From Axinella damicornis (lineage: Eukaryota; Porifera; Demospongiae; Axinellida; Axinellidae), in NCBI GenBank assembly GCA_963931865.1, contig OZ007514.1:124001-188000 (forward strand): a DNA stretch of 64,000 nt, given 5' to 3'. The number at the start of each line of letters is the position of its first letter. Position 1 is the first letter of the stretch. Of this stretch, positions 1-12,800 are shown in pieces. The position numbers and the translations under genes are program-made. The notes under the pieces were generated by a model. That model did no database searches and had not been told where the DNA came from. It was given only the letters and a program-made list of their open reading frames with translations.

Positions 1-138
1 GGGACGGGCTTCCTGCACTGTCGTACGTAATTTCCGGAATAAGGAGGCGGTGTTGTGAGACTTTGTAGCTACACTCTCCACTTATTAACCAGCCACCCAC
101 TCCTGACGCTAATATTCCATTTCCTCCCGCCCCTTCAG

Positions 139-3100
139 ACTTACCTCAGAGCTCATCCTCCGAGGGTTCCTCTTCAAGAAGGGGCACATCCGAGTGACCG
201 TGTTCAGACTCCACCAAGTGAGACAACCCTCTGTGTAATGTTGTCATGTGACCGTGCTGAGGCCACACATTGTGGTCCCCATGTGCGGGACAGTGAAGGC
301 ACAGCTGAATTTAATATCATGGACTATAGCCTTTTGCCGTGTGCAAATTTGGCAAAAAATGTGACCAATTTTAGAACTCATATTTGGACTTCAGTTAACA
401 TAAGAAGCAGCTTAAGGTTACGGGATCCCTGCACACGGATACGCGCGCCGTATACTTAATTAAGCACTATTTCATAGTTTTTTTGTCGCCAAAAATAAAG
501 CCGTGTGATCCGACTTGGACTTGGAAGACCGTATTGAAATAGGCACAATCTGTATAGAAAGGGCCGGACGAAGCGTTTTTGTAAATACTGATGACCGTTC
601 CGAAGTAATACGACACTGTATTCCAAAGAGGGGAGTCAAGATGGCGGTTATTCGCACTCAAGAGTCGTTCTTTCGAGGACTGCTCAACCTAGCCACAAAA
701 CGCTTACGTCCCGCCCTAGAGCTTCTTATGGCGTGTCTCCCAGCAGTAGAATCGATTTGCTGGCGGTCTTCGCACTGGAGATTTTTGGCGAATAGTTTGC
801 TGGAACCGATTTAACCAGCGTACAATGGCTACAGTGTGAGCTACTGTAATGATGATTAGTCTGCATGTTGTCTACCCTCCCTGCTTTGTGTCGAGAAAGT
901 TTGATTTCACTAGCATACTTACTGCGCGAGAAAAATGGGCTTGAACAAATTGTCTGGCCACGCCCACCGCGCGGGGATCCCGTAACCTTAAGGAAGTAAA
1001 AGTAAAAATGGTAGTATTAAATTCCCCATATAAATTCTTATGGGCTTATGGTTGGTAAAGGGTTAAAAGTCATTGGTTGGTAAAGAGTTAAAGGTTCTTT
1101 TCATGTTGATCACGGTGGCACAATACCAAGCTTCATACCTCATTCAGGATCAACATGTCTTTTGACAATGGATATAGTCGATATACCGGCATAAATGTAT
1201 ATGGAATAGCCAGCAAAGTACTATATCTTGGGATAGGAATGAGATACGAAGCTGGGATTTGCGCCATTGCGATCAGCATGAAAAGAACCTTCAACTGATG
1301 CCATAAAAATGGATTTTGATGTCGGTCACATTTTTGCCGAAAATCGCACTCAACCAAAGGCATCCATGGTTTTTCATGATTTTGGGTCAAAATTCAACCG
1401 ATGGCAAAATTGACATCATTGGAATGCTCCGGTCATGCTGATCACAATGGTGCGAATTCCAGCTTCATATCTCATTCCTAGCCCAAGATACCTAGCATAG
1501 TATAAAATGAGTGTGCTGTATATAGCTGCATACCCTCGTTCCCAAGCACTCTACCCTGTCAGTTTTTCATACTGTAAGTGATCAAAATCTGGAGGCGTAT
1601 GTGGCCTGGGAATGAGGCTGTGCATGCCCCCAGGATGCCCTTCACAACAGGACCGGTCTGCATGAAAACAGAACTTTGATGACAAGACTTTATCTTTGCT
1701 GGCTTCACTGTGTATCCTTGGTGTGCTGATGCAGTGCTGAGCAGGATCTGCCACTCACCAGGAGTGCTGTCTCTGCCAATTTTGGTTTGTCAGAAATGGC
1801 ACACTAGTCGTCCTATAGAACAGGAGTGCTGTTTCTACCAAAAATGGAACAGCAAACTGGAAACAGCACTCCTGGTGAGCAATAGATCTCTGCTCAGCAC
1901 ACCAAAGATACACAGTGATGTTGGCAAGGATAAAGTCTTGTCTTCAAAGTTTTGTTTGGGCGTCCTGGGGGCATATATACACAGCCTCATTCCCAGGCCT
2001 TCTATGCATCCAGTTTTTGAGTATGCAAAAAAGCTGACAGTTTACATGTAGAAGACGGAGGCTAGGCATGCAGCTATAGCTAATTTATACTATGCTAGCT
2101 TTCTTGGGGTAGGAATGAGATTTGAGACTGGGATTTGTACCATTGCGATCAGCATGAATGGAGCATTTCAATGATGTCCATTTTGCTCTAGGTTGAAAAA
2201 CCATGTCATCAACAATGGTAGTAGCTGTTGCTATGGCAATGGCTGCCAAAGTATGCAGTAAGTATTATGTGTCCACAACAAGTTCTTTTGTGTCCCATTT
2301 TAATTGTAAATGGACTGAACCCTTTGGTCACCCTTATGACAAGTATGTGTCCTGATTAGCAAGGTGTCCTGATTAGTGAGGTGTCCTGATTAGCGAGGTG
2401 TCCTGATTAGCGAGGTGTTTGATTAGTGAGGTGTCCTGATTAGCGAGGTGTCCTGATTAGCGAGGTGTCCTGATTAGCAAGGTGTCCTGATTAGTGAGTG
2501 TCCTGATTAGTGAGGTGTCCTGATTAGCGAGGTGTCCTGATTAGTGAGTGTCCTGATTAGTGAGGTGTCCCAGGAGCGCATAATGAGGTAGCGAGCGGAA
2601 AGAAGGGAGGAGCATGAAATGACCACGCAAAAGATTAAAAATTGAAAACTTTCCCACGGTAGTCCCGTTACTATTTTTAGCTCGCACGTGTACGGAGACT
2701 CAAGGATGACGACTACTAGAAGACAGAGAAGACTCCAATGGTAGCGAGGCAGGGGAATGACATACTGGTAGTGACAGACCTGGACAAAGTGCTGTATGAC
2801 GATGCAGTCGATCGAGCCGCTCCACACAGCGTCTCGATTAGTGGAATGAACCGCCCCTTGTGCTTTTCTGGAGTTCATGACTGCTGGGAAACATCCCGCG
2901 ACACTATTACGGACACTATCTTCTCTCTCTTCTCTCTCCCGTCGAGATTTGGCCCGTCGCTGTAGTCAATGCAATGGCATCACAGAAAAACAACGATACA
3001 CGTGCGAGCTGAAAATAGTAACGGGACTACCGTGGGAAAGTTTTCAATTTTTAATCTTTTGCGTGGTCGTTTCACGCTCCTCCCTTCCTTCCGCTCGCTT

Positions 3101-4656
3101 CCTCATTATGCGCTCCTGGGTGTCCTGATTAGTGAGGTGTCCTGATTAGTGAGGTGTCCTGATTAGTGAGGTGTCCTGATTAGTGAGGTGTCCTGATTAG
3201 CGAGGTGTCCTGATTAGCGAGGTGTTTGATTAGCAAGTGTCTTTAGAATGTGTGGGGGGGAGGGTGCAACCGTGTTCATGTCGCATTCTTGCGCAGTCCA
3301 TGTTCGTGAGCAATCCCACCGTAGTTGGTTGAGTGCTGTCTCTCCTCCCAAGTTGCCTGGGAACGGGGCCGGGGCTGGTGGTAGAAACACACAAATGTAG
3401 TGTTTAAGTTGTTGTGAAGCCCTGGGGTAATAATTGATTAGTGAACGCCCAGCATACCAATCGTGACACTTGACACCCAGCATACCAAGCACGACACTTG
3501 ACACCCAGAGAGGGATGCTGGACAACAGCTCACATTGCAACAATCCTGACAGCAGTGAAATGTGATAGCAGTAATTGTGTCAGCAAGCACAGATATCTTG
3601 AGAGCCTCCAGGCTAATTGCTTGGTGCTGCCGCAATTGCTAATGAATGGTGTTGTATTACTGGGCACTGTTCACTGTTCAGTGGGAGCCCTGGAACACCA
3701 GCTCTGATGAATTGCTTGTTTTGTGCCGCTGATCTTTGTCCAATCATTTCAATCGTTAGTACTTTCTGCCTCCGCAGATGAGGTGAGCTTACTCACATGT
3801 ACCCGTTTATAGCAACATTTATCTTGGCGTCATTACACTTGTATATTGCTAGCTGATACCGAATTAAACTCACAGTACTTGGGAAAGCTTGTGTTAACTG
3901 CACTGTCGTGATTGTGACTCAACCGTATAATAATTGCACTGCAATTGCAGATTTCAGCACTCCAGTACAGCCACATTGGTTAGAGCCACGTGTTATAGGC
4001 AGTATGAGATGTCATGCATGTGCATGTTAATTGGAGCGAGCAGAATGGATGAGCAAACCGTCACTACACGCTGGTGGATATATTCTGAGCCAGTACGCTG
4101 AAGTATACACAAGGTGAGAATATTGCAGGGCATGACAGCATTCCATGTGAGTTCGCCCAGACCCAACCAACCCCAGCGCCCTATATATATATACCTTTTT
4201 TGTGGTAAGAGTCAAGTGCCCACTATATATTATATACACATTCTCACCACTAACTTGGGCTGTAGTTGTTAGTCACTGAGGAAAAATCAAGTTAGTATCT
4301 GAGTTGGGCAACATTTGGCTTGATATTCCATTATTTATGGGTTAGTTCCCACTGCTGCAGCCCGGCGTCCATACCACCCCTCTCCCATTCTCATCCCCCC
4401 CCCCCCCCCCCATTCTCCCTCCTCTCCCACACCCCTCTCCCATTTCTCATTCTCCCTCCCCCTCCCCATTCTCCCTCCTCCCCCACACCCCTCCCCTCCG
4501 CAGTCTAGTGACAGTAGTGACCCAGACGCTGCTCCAGCCTTCTCTGACCACTACCTTGTGGAGCTATCTGCGCTCATGGCCTCTGGGCAGGACACCATTG
4601 GCACGGAGATGAGAGCCTTCGCTGAACACCTCAAGCCGTATCCAAATATTATTTGA
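139..4656 (+). CDS. MED18: Mediator subunit 18, 3' part (last two exons)
   Basis: Partial gene entering from the left edge. Exons read as 139-217 and 4504-4656, joined in phase 0, stop TGA at 4654-4656. MED18 is a Mediator head-module subunit that links transcription factors to RNA polymerase II in the nucleus. The first exon gives ELILRGFLFKKG, matching the strand of MED18 that carries a G-x-x-F-x-K-G pattern. The second gives FSDHYLVELS, then SGQDTIGTEM and FAEHLKP, matching the conserved C-terminal helix and strand of MED18. The acidic-serine linker between the exons is at the position of the human variable loop. Odd point: the usual tail after LKP (about 13 residues) is replaced by five residues and a stop. 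A GTATCC at 4638-4643 could be a donor leading to a missing tail exon, but I found no convincing acceptor exon downstream. The 4.3-kb intron is filled with transposons and a minisatellite. The N-terminal exons lie outside the window. Confidence 0.8.
412..991. mobile_element. Non-autonomous TTAA-flanked inverted-repeat element
   Basis: TTAA at 412-415 and 988-991 flank matching ends: the left end reads GGTTACGGGATCCC and the right end is its exact reverse complement (974-987). The inside (430-973) has no long ORF. TTAA target duplication is the hallmark of piggyBac-type insertion, so a piggyBac-like MITE is the best guess; the terminal sequence is not one I recognise. It lies in the MED18 intron. 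Confidence 0.45.
1086..2225. mobile_element. Fold-back repeat, family A (GATCAGCATGAA family)
   Basis: Two nested inverted repeats. At 1099-1144 and 1237-1282 the arms share TTCATG-TGATC near the tip and CTTC-TA-CTCATTC inside. A larger pair spans about 1365-2225: the left arm (1380-1510) and right arm (2085-2225) both contain GACATCATTG-AATGCTCC and CTAGCATAGTATAA in opposite orientation. The middle holds ATGCCCCCAGGAT and its inverse at 1955-1975. Related copies occur at 18003-18300 and 39410-39710. No coding capacity was seen. Confidence 0.6.
2342..3236. repeat. 17-bp minisatellite, split by a transposon
   Basis: Tandem copies of a 17-bp unit based on GTGTCCTGATTAGYGAG, seen at 2342-2570 and again at 3119-3236. 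Units differ by C/T and single-base losses. The two halves are separated by the inverted-repeat element at 2571-3118. Located in the MED18 intron. Confidence 0.85.
2571..3118. mobile_element. hAT-like MITE with about 122-bp terminal inverted repeats
   Basis: The left arm 2571-2693 and right arm 2997-3118 are near-perfect inverse copies beginning CAGGAGCGCATAATGAGG and ending in its complement. Flanks read GGTGTCC on both sides (7 bp, possibly 8; the target is a tandem repeat, so the exact duplication length is ambiguous). CAGG-type ends with 7-8 bp duplication suggest hAT. The 300-bp middle carries no transposase. Confidence 0.7.
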
Positions 4657-6132
4657 TGAACCATTCTTCATGCACCCCAGGCTATGATCTGTTGTGGTGT
4701 TGCCATCTTGTAGTCTGCGTTGTAGTATATGTCACTAGCAACAGCAACACCTTGTGCCATTGGTCACAGTGTGCAAGGTACTAGGTGGGTGTAGCCTCAC
4801 AAGGTGTTTCACTTGTGGTGCTTTCCAAATGTTTTCATTTGGACAACTTGTACTAGGTGTTGTCATGACCTATGAACCTTTCTATGACAGGATCAGTATC
4901 CTGTCCCCCATGCCTAGAATGGTTGAGACCTATAGTACCAGGGAAGGGAAGGGCTTCCTGTCATTGAGGAGGTTCACACGGTAATTGACATTGTAATGCC
5001 ATGTGAACAATGCAGTCGGCACCCCTGACTTTTCCCCGCTACTGCCCTGTACTATACTACAGTGCACTGAGAGTAAGTGACCCACCCCGGATGGTCAAGT
5101 GCACCTTATGCAGAATGAGGTGCGGCAGTGCAAGAACGCACCCAGGGGAGCCTAGTTATTATTGTACTTCCAGTGGACTAGCCTGGGCTCAAGGCTACCA
5201 GTCGACTTCCTATTACAGTCCACTGACTGCAGTCCAACAATGGAGTCCGGTTCGTGCTGTATGAGGAGTCTGCTGGTTCTGAATTTCATTTTTCCTTGTT
5301 GCTCAGTACGGGTCCATTATAGTCCAAAAGGTCAATTCACCAAATTAGCATAATTGCAATCGGACACTGAGCGTACTAAACTTGTGTATGCTGTGACGTA
5401 CTGTTCTGTGGTCTCAGTGCATCTACCCTACTAATCTCTCCTCATTCTCCGACTAACCTGGTCCTGTACAGGGGGAGGTCTGGGAACAAGGGTGTTCGTT
5501 AGACTCGTTCCCAGGCCTGGGAACGAGGCTAGGGTGTTTGTATGCTGCAATTACCTTGACTTGTTTACAGCATTGTGACTATGGAGAAGACAGATGGTCT
5601 GAGATAGCGCTGACACAGGATGACTTGTTCCAGAATGACAGTTTAGCATTCCATGGATACACACTGCAGCCCAGCCTATCACAATATAGCCATGTGTAGC
5701 AGTGAGCATGTAAGGTCCATATGCCCTGTGCCACATCAAAAGTTGGTGATCTCCAAATGTTAGTTGAGGTCTCCATATCTGTGGCTAAGGAGAGACGGCG
5801 GCTGCCTTATTTGGTGCGGTAGGCACTTGACAATGTCTACACTCGGTAAACAGACACGGAACGTTGGTCAGCTATGAATTATATCATGGCTGCAAACTTC
5901 AAAGTCATGAGGTCACAGGAAACAATGGGTTGATCAGTGCGAGGGCACATTCCAAATACTTGTATAATAGTTGTCATGCCTATCTTATAATCACTTTAAA
6001 CCACAATTGCAAGGAAAACGAAGTTCAGAAGTTCTAAGTCGACCTGACGATAGGTTTGCAGCTATCTCTAGTGTTGCATACTATTGAATTCGGACCAGCG
6101 TCACAGCCAGTGAGCGACTGATCGCGTCGATC
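4657..6132. other. Intergenic region MED18 to dystrobrevin-like gene
   Basis: No exon recognised. It holds a 32-bp palindrome at 5500-5531 (TAG...CTA ends, centre CCAGGCCTGG) flanked by GGTGTTCGT on the left and GGTGTTTGT one base further out on the right, so probably a tiny member of the TAG/CTA element family. The rest shows nothing supportable. Confidence 0.5.
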
Positions 6133-8165
6133 ATGAACACTCTACTCGGTGAAATCGGTGAGTGCATTGTTTGTCGAACCCACATGGATAGTTGAGCGAG
6201 CGAGCTGCACATTGCTCAACTGGGTGCATATCGCTTTCTCCTCCCTCCAGCTACCCTCAACGACGTGCAGTTCCCGCGCTACAGACTAGCGTTCAAGTTC
6301 AGGAAACTGCAGAAAAGCTTCCTCTGTAAGTCACCCGCCATTGTGTGAATATTTACCATCATAGGTGAGGGCTATGATCGGAGCTGCTGCACCCGCCCTT
6401 TGTGTATAATGAATATTTACCATCATAGGCGAGGGCTATGACATGATCTGAGCTGCACTGTTGCAAAAAGTACACGTAATTTTATCGCTAATCTCCATTT
6501 GTTGTCCAGCAAGCACTTAATGATTGAGAATTATTTAATCATGTACGTGATTGCTCAACTGGCCCTTGCAATAGCAGTGATGTTAACCTTGTACAATGTT
6601 GGCGCCTTAGCGTCACCACAGGGCAAGACCTTAATTCTAGAACTCGTAGTCTCGCGGGCCAGCCGTATATTTCAGTGGTCGGAGGGCAAGAAAATTGCTC
6701 ACTGCAAATATATATATATAGAGAGAGAGAGAGAGCGGCTGCATTGACGTAACAAAACCACGTGACTGAGTACTTCTGCATGGCAAAAGAACATGGAGTT
6801 CAATGGCAGCTGGACGGAAACTAGTAGCTCACTTGTACTCGAGGTCGCGTAGCTGCTCGATCTAATCGGCATGGTAACTGCACTACAGTGATAGTTGACA
6901 CAGTAGTACTTTGTAAGTTCCGAGCTGCTTGCGTTTCTGAGATCACTGTAGAAATTACTGCTTTCTTGCCATGCAGTCTTATGAGAGAAACGGAATATAA
7001 CGGAGGACGTTTCGGTTGTTTTACGGCCGGTGACGTCAAACGCAGCCGCTCTATATAATTATATGCAACTGACCTGCAAGACTAGGTATGGTTGTGGGTT
7101 GCATTCAAACTGAAGCCACAAACGAACCACAGTTAATTATGTTACCAGTTGCAGACTTCACAACATGCCCTGAATGCTGATTCTGCTGGTGGCTACATTG
7201 TGCTAGCCCAGCCGTGGTTAGGGCAGTGGTTAGGGCAACCCACCTTAGAGATCATGCTGCGACTCTTGGCTTATTCTGCGGGCAGCTACGTTGTCCACTC
7301 TTGGCTTATTCTGCGGGCAGCTAAGTTGTCCTAGCACAGCTGTGATTGTTGCAGGCGGGTACATTGTCCTAGTACTGCTGTGGGTAGAGCAATCCACCAT
7401 GAGATCGTACATCCTGTACTGCCACTCTTGGCTTATTCTGCTGGTGGGTACGTTGTCCTAGCAGGACAACATTAGGGCAACCCACCTTGGAGATCATGCA
7501 GTGTATACTGCAACACTTGCCAACCACTCTGCCACCCGTACCACTCTGCCACCCTCTGTTTCCCTCGAATACAAGTCCATTGCCATCATAGAGCTACCCA
7601 AAGCTATTGAAGTTGGCAGGAAACAAGATGTTCCTAGCCTGTATGCCTTTGACATCCCGACTTGAAAGATGCAAGCTTTGTGTTGCGTGCCCTGTACTGT
7701 ATAGCAACAGGCACGCTAACCTTTGATGAAACATCACTGAACTTCTATTGTGTGTGTACATTGGGGAACATATACTGCAGTATGGAGCATTAGCAGTCGA
7801 TGAATCATAACACCACTCTTAGTCTCGTTCCCAGAGCTTGTTCCCAGAGCTTTCATCCAGCGTGTATATCGCTTCCTACAAGTGATCTGCGCTGGGTTGG
7901 TTGGTCTACATCACTCTTCAGTCAAAATGCATTCCCAAGCTGCTGCTTAACTGAGCATAACACCACACGTTGTGACGGTATATATAGTCAATCTTCCATG
8001 CCTGTACACACTCACACGCACTTGCACACACACTCACACACGTGCACTCACCACACTCACACTCACACCTGCACACACTCACACCTGCACACACTCACAC
8101 CTGCACACACTCACACCTGCACACACTCACACCTTCACACTCACACCTGCACACACTCACACCTG

Positions 8166-8196
<31 letters not shown>

Positions 8197-9741
8197 CTGC
8201 ACACACACACACACACACCACTCTTAGTGGACTTTGTGGGCCTGGGGGAGGTACAGGACGTACTACACAATGTGGGAGTGCAGGCTCTCCGCCGGGACAG
8301 CGAGGTCCCCATATCCCAGTTGAGGACAGCTATCTCCGAGCTGTACACCTCTCTGCGGGTGACCCACCCCATCCTCAACGCCTCGCAGCTGCAGGAAGCC
8401 CAGGAACACTGCCTCAACTGGCTCATGATGGCCTTTCAGTGGTACATACCTGCACACATGCATACATCATACACATATATATACACAAACTCATACATAC
8501 ATACATACATACATGCTGTACATATAATATGCATGTATACAAACCATGTAATATTATACATAATATACTGTATGTGTTTGCTATTGCAGTAAACACATCT
8601 AGGGTGCAATAATGTTATCACAGCTGGCATGGGTTTCATACTTCAGGTGGGTAAGGTAAACTACCAAGTGTCAAAGATGGGTGGGGTGTCTGTCAGAATT
8701 CAATCTAGCAGACCAGGAAAAGCAATGTACACATGGGATGGGATCCTCATGCAGTTAACTGCCATGGCTTACTCTAGATACGTCCTCCTCCCTCCTCCAG
8801 TTCTGCCGGGCACAAGGTGTACGCTGGTGCCCTCAAGATGACTCTCTGCCTCTTCTCCGGCTCCAAAACAAACGAGAAGGCACGATGTGAGTTACCCTTG
8901 TTCCCAGGACATGTGGGAACGAGACACGATGGATGGTTGCCATAGCTGAAGGGGTACTTTCAGTATCTATAAGGAAATCAAATGGTTTCCTTGTGCACTA
9001 CCAACTGCATGTGAATAGGATTAGCAGGAAATCACCTCACTTGTGGTCTAGTAGAGGAAGTGTGTACCCTCTTGTGGGATCATGATGCTATCTGAAGTCT
9101 TACAGCTGTGAGAGCCAGGGCCAAGCCAGATGTCCTGTGGGCATGGAAGCCATGCTGATGTGTGAATGGTACATCATCCTTCCCCTTCCGTCTCCCATCC
9201 TCCCCCAGATATCTTCAGCATGCTAGCCAATGCAAATGGTGCAGTGGAGAAGGAGGGCATACGCTACTTCTGCAAGCTCACACAACAGGTACCACCCCAC
9301 CCCCTCACACACACGTACATCGTGACCACTGACTGTATCTATCTGTGCACACCCCTCAGCTGGCGTGGTGTCTCCACGAGCAGCCGTATGCACAGCTCGA
9401 GTCCCTAGACACCATCTTCCAGGAGTGCCTGGTGTCCGTGCGCTCAGCGGAGGACGTGGAGGAGGAGCAACTGGACGGGGGGATTCGCAGACAGTGGCTC
9501 TCCCAGTTTGAGTTTGTGAAGCTCTTTACGATGTCCCCTGAGCCGCGCTTCCTCTCGTGGCTCACTCTCTGGTACCGCCTGCCCAGCGTGGAGAAAGGTG
9601 CGTGTTAGGGAAGGTGGGGGGGGATGGGAAGGGGTGTTCATATCTGGCTGAGGTATACATGCATGAATTACTGTAGTTGTTTAACTGGATTAAGCCTGAG
9701 TGTGTGTGTGTATGTGTGATTGGTTGGTTAACTGTGCTCTA

Positions 9742-9772
<31 letters not shown>

Positions 9773-9780
9773 ACCACCAC

Positions 9781-9812
<32 letters not shown>

Positions 9813-12800
9813 ACACACTCAGTTGTCCACCCTGTGAGATGTGCCATCTGCACTCGGAAACCAATTGTTTGTTTCCGGTGAGCGAATTTCCCCCTCCCTC
9901 AATTTGCAGGCTAGCCATGATCCACTGTTAGCTATCCACTGTGTTCTGTTTGTGGCCATAATTAACTTGGCTGCTGGCAAGAAGTAGGTTTTGATAGCTT
10001 AAGTGGCTCCTCCAATTTTGTGGTCTTCCCTCTGACAATTCTTGTGGTCTTCCCTCTGACAATTCTTGCTGGCTTCCCTCTGTCAATTCTTGTGGTCTTC
10101 CCTCTGACAATTCTTCCACTCTTCCCTCTGTCAATTCTTGCTGGCTTCCCTCTGTCAATTCTTGTGGTCTTCCCTCTGACAATTCTTCCACTCTTCCCTC
10201 TGTCAATTCTTGCTGGCTTCCCTCTGTCAATTCTTGTGGTCTTCCCTCTGACAATTCTTCCACTCTTCCCTCTGTCAATTCTTGCTGGCTTCCCTCTGCA
10301 GGTACACATGCACCCACTGCCCTAACTTCAACCTGTGTCAGGTGAGCTGTGGGTGTGTGGGTGTGTGGTGTGTACATGCTGGTGTGGGTGTGTGGGTGTG
10401 TGGGTGTGTGGTGTGTACATGCTGGTGTGGGTGTGTGGGTGTGTGGGTGTGTGGGTGTGTGGGTGTGTGGTGTGTACATGCTGGTGTGGGTGTGTGTTTG
10501 CGTGCATGCACACGGTCCTAATCTCCACCTGGAAGCAACTGTTGCTCATGCAAGTGCACAGTACTATATTTCAACGATCAAAGGATCAATGCTGCTGCCA
10601 CTATCGATGCCTGTGGGTGGGACGTCCAACTGGTGTGCTGTGATAAACATATCCCTCAGAATAGCACATGATCAGTTCCTATTGTAGTGATTCATTCAAA
10701 CCCTACACTTCAATGGCAGCAGCCACCTGCAATAAATACAGGGCATTCCATGGTTAGTGCGTTTTGACTGAGCTGCTCTATTGAATTAAAGGTGTTGCAC
10801 TCATAGTCCCTCTTGACTTCTGGTCATTAGTCTGCTGGGAAGTAAACCTACTTAGGATTGCATCCCAAGTCTCCTGTTGTGGCTTGGCCAAGGGACCTTA
10901 TTGCTGTTAGTCCCAGAGACATCTTGCTTGCTGGTACAGCCAGTGTCTCAGTTGAAGTTTATGTTCTAGAGGAATTGCAGCTGTTGTCATGGTCACAGCA
11001 TAAGTTTAAATGAGATGAACTCTCCACCTGTAAGAATTTCACCGATTGAACTGTACTTGAACTACAGCACTGGAAAGTAAACTGCTGAGAGGTTAAGGCC
11101 ATTCCAAAATCCTAATTGTTTTCTGAGTGCGTGCACAGCTACCCTTTCCATACATCCAGCAATACCATACGGACGGACATCCGTTCCACAAGCTGTTCCT
11201 GATGCCCGATTGGTCAAACCAGTACGATATATATTTCAGCATGGAATCCTAACACATCGTGTTGGTTGCTGCGTCTAGCGTTAATGGCTTCGGCTTCTCA
11301 CTCATCTTCAGACCAATTGAGGGTACTGTAACTCTTTACTCCTAATGGTTGATGACAGGACAGGTTAATGGATTGCTACAGAGCAGGCTAATGCAGTGTG
11401 CCGTCTTGATGGGTAGTAACATCACGACGCTGTGTTGAGCACGGATGCTGCTCAAGGTTGAAGTCCCGTCATGTCAGCTGTGATTACACACGTGTCCCTT
11501 CACAAGCGCTAGCCAACCACTTAATTATGGTTCTTACCCCCAACACTTCCATGGGGTACATGCTGTGGGGCAAACGTAGCACATGAAATTAATGTCATGT
11601 TAACCCCATAACTTTGATAGTGGAAGTGAAGTGTTTATCCACACACACACACACACACTCTTTCTCACTCACCCACACCCTCACACCCACTCATGCTCAC
11701 AGATGTGCTTCCTGAAAGGCCGTACGGCAGACAAGCACTCACTATCTCACAATGTCTTGGAATTCACCTCGGGGACCAAAGGTCATAGGTCATGGCACCA
11801 CCGGCTGCTTGGAGTGCCGGCAAAGACAACTCACGATGGCCGCCTCGTGAGGGAGAAGAGAGAGCTGTTTGTGTACAACAATGGGACCACACCGAACAGG
11901 TACGGCCGAGTTGCCGTGAGGGATATCTCTCCTCTGGGTTGAAACTATCAGTTGTGATTGACAGGGACTCTCCCTCTGGGTTGTGACCATCAGTCATGAT
12001 TGACAGGGGCTCTCCCTCTGTGTGGAGACCATCAATCATGATTGACAGGAGACTTGATGATGTAGCAGACGTTGAGAGTTCTTTGGACGTTCACCAGAGA
12101 AATTTAATACTAGCGCTTGCTGTCTTGCAATCTTAGAGACTGCGAGGTGGTTGAAATATCACACTGTTTTTACATCCATCATGTTCTGGGTGTCCAGTAT
12201 TCCAATCATACCTTTTACATGCAAATTCTAATATTGCTGCCTTGACCAGCATAAAGCCAGTATACTATAATATACTATAGTATACACTTCAATGACCCAT
12301 TGTGCAGCCTGGGGCATGCCCTGAGGATCAATTTGTGTGCTATGCAGCTGTCAGGCTCCAGCAAACACTATTAGACAAAGCTGCTAATGTTGTTAGTGGC
12401 TGCCATGAGTTGTGTTTGGTGGGCCCACTACACCATAACAACACCTTTTGTCAGACCAATAAAGAGCTCTGTTGGACACCAGGGCCAGCCTCAAAGCTTG
12501 GGAAGGGGTTAGAAAGTTTACTACTGCAAGGTTTTCACTGCTGTCCATCTCCAGCTCTGGTACAGTGGTAACAATGTCCCAGTAAATATAATGTCCATTT
12601 GGTTAGTCTGAATAGCCATTTCAAGTTAAAAGTCATGCAACTAGTCCATTCTAGCAACTTACAAACTGTCTCCCTTTCTGCTGCAGCTTCGAGGATGTGG
12701 ACACCACCCCCCAGACGTCCATCAACGACATGTGAGTGCCCCACTCATAGTGCAGAGTTCATTAATTAGTTAGACTTTACAGACGGGATGGGATTGTTCC

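Noticed and set aside
2738..2965. Small frame in the middle of the hAT-like MITE
   Set aside because: No similarity to a transposase seen; too short and flanked by inverted repeats.
9928..10479. 183-aa minus-strand frame with ELTEGRVEE-type repeats
   Set aside because: Antisense reading of the 24-bp minisatellite and GT-rich repeat around dystrobrevin-like exon 8.
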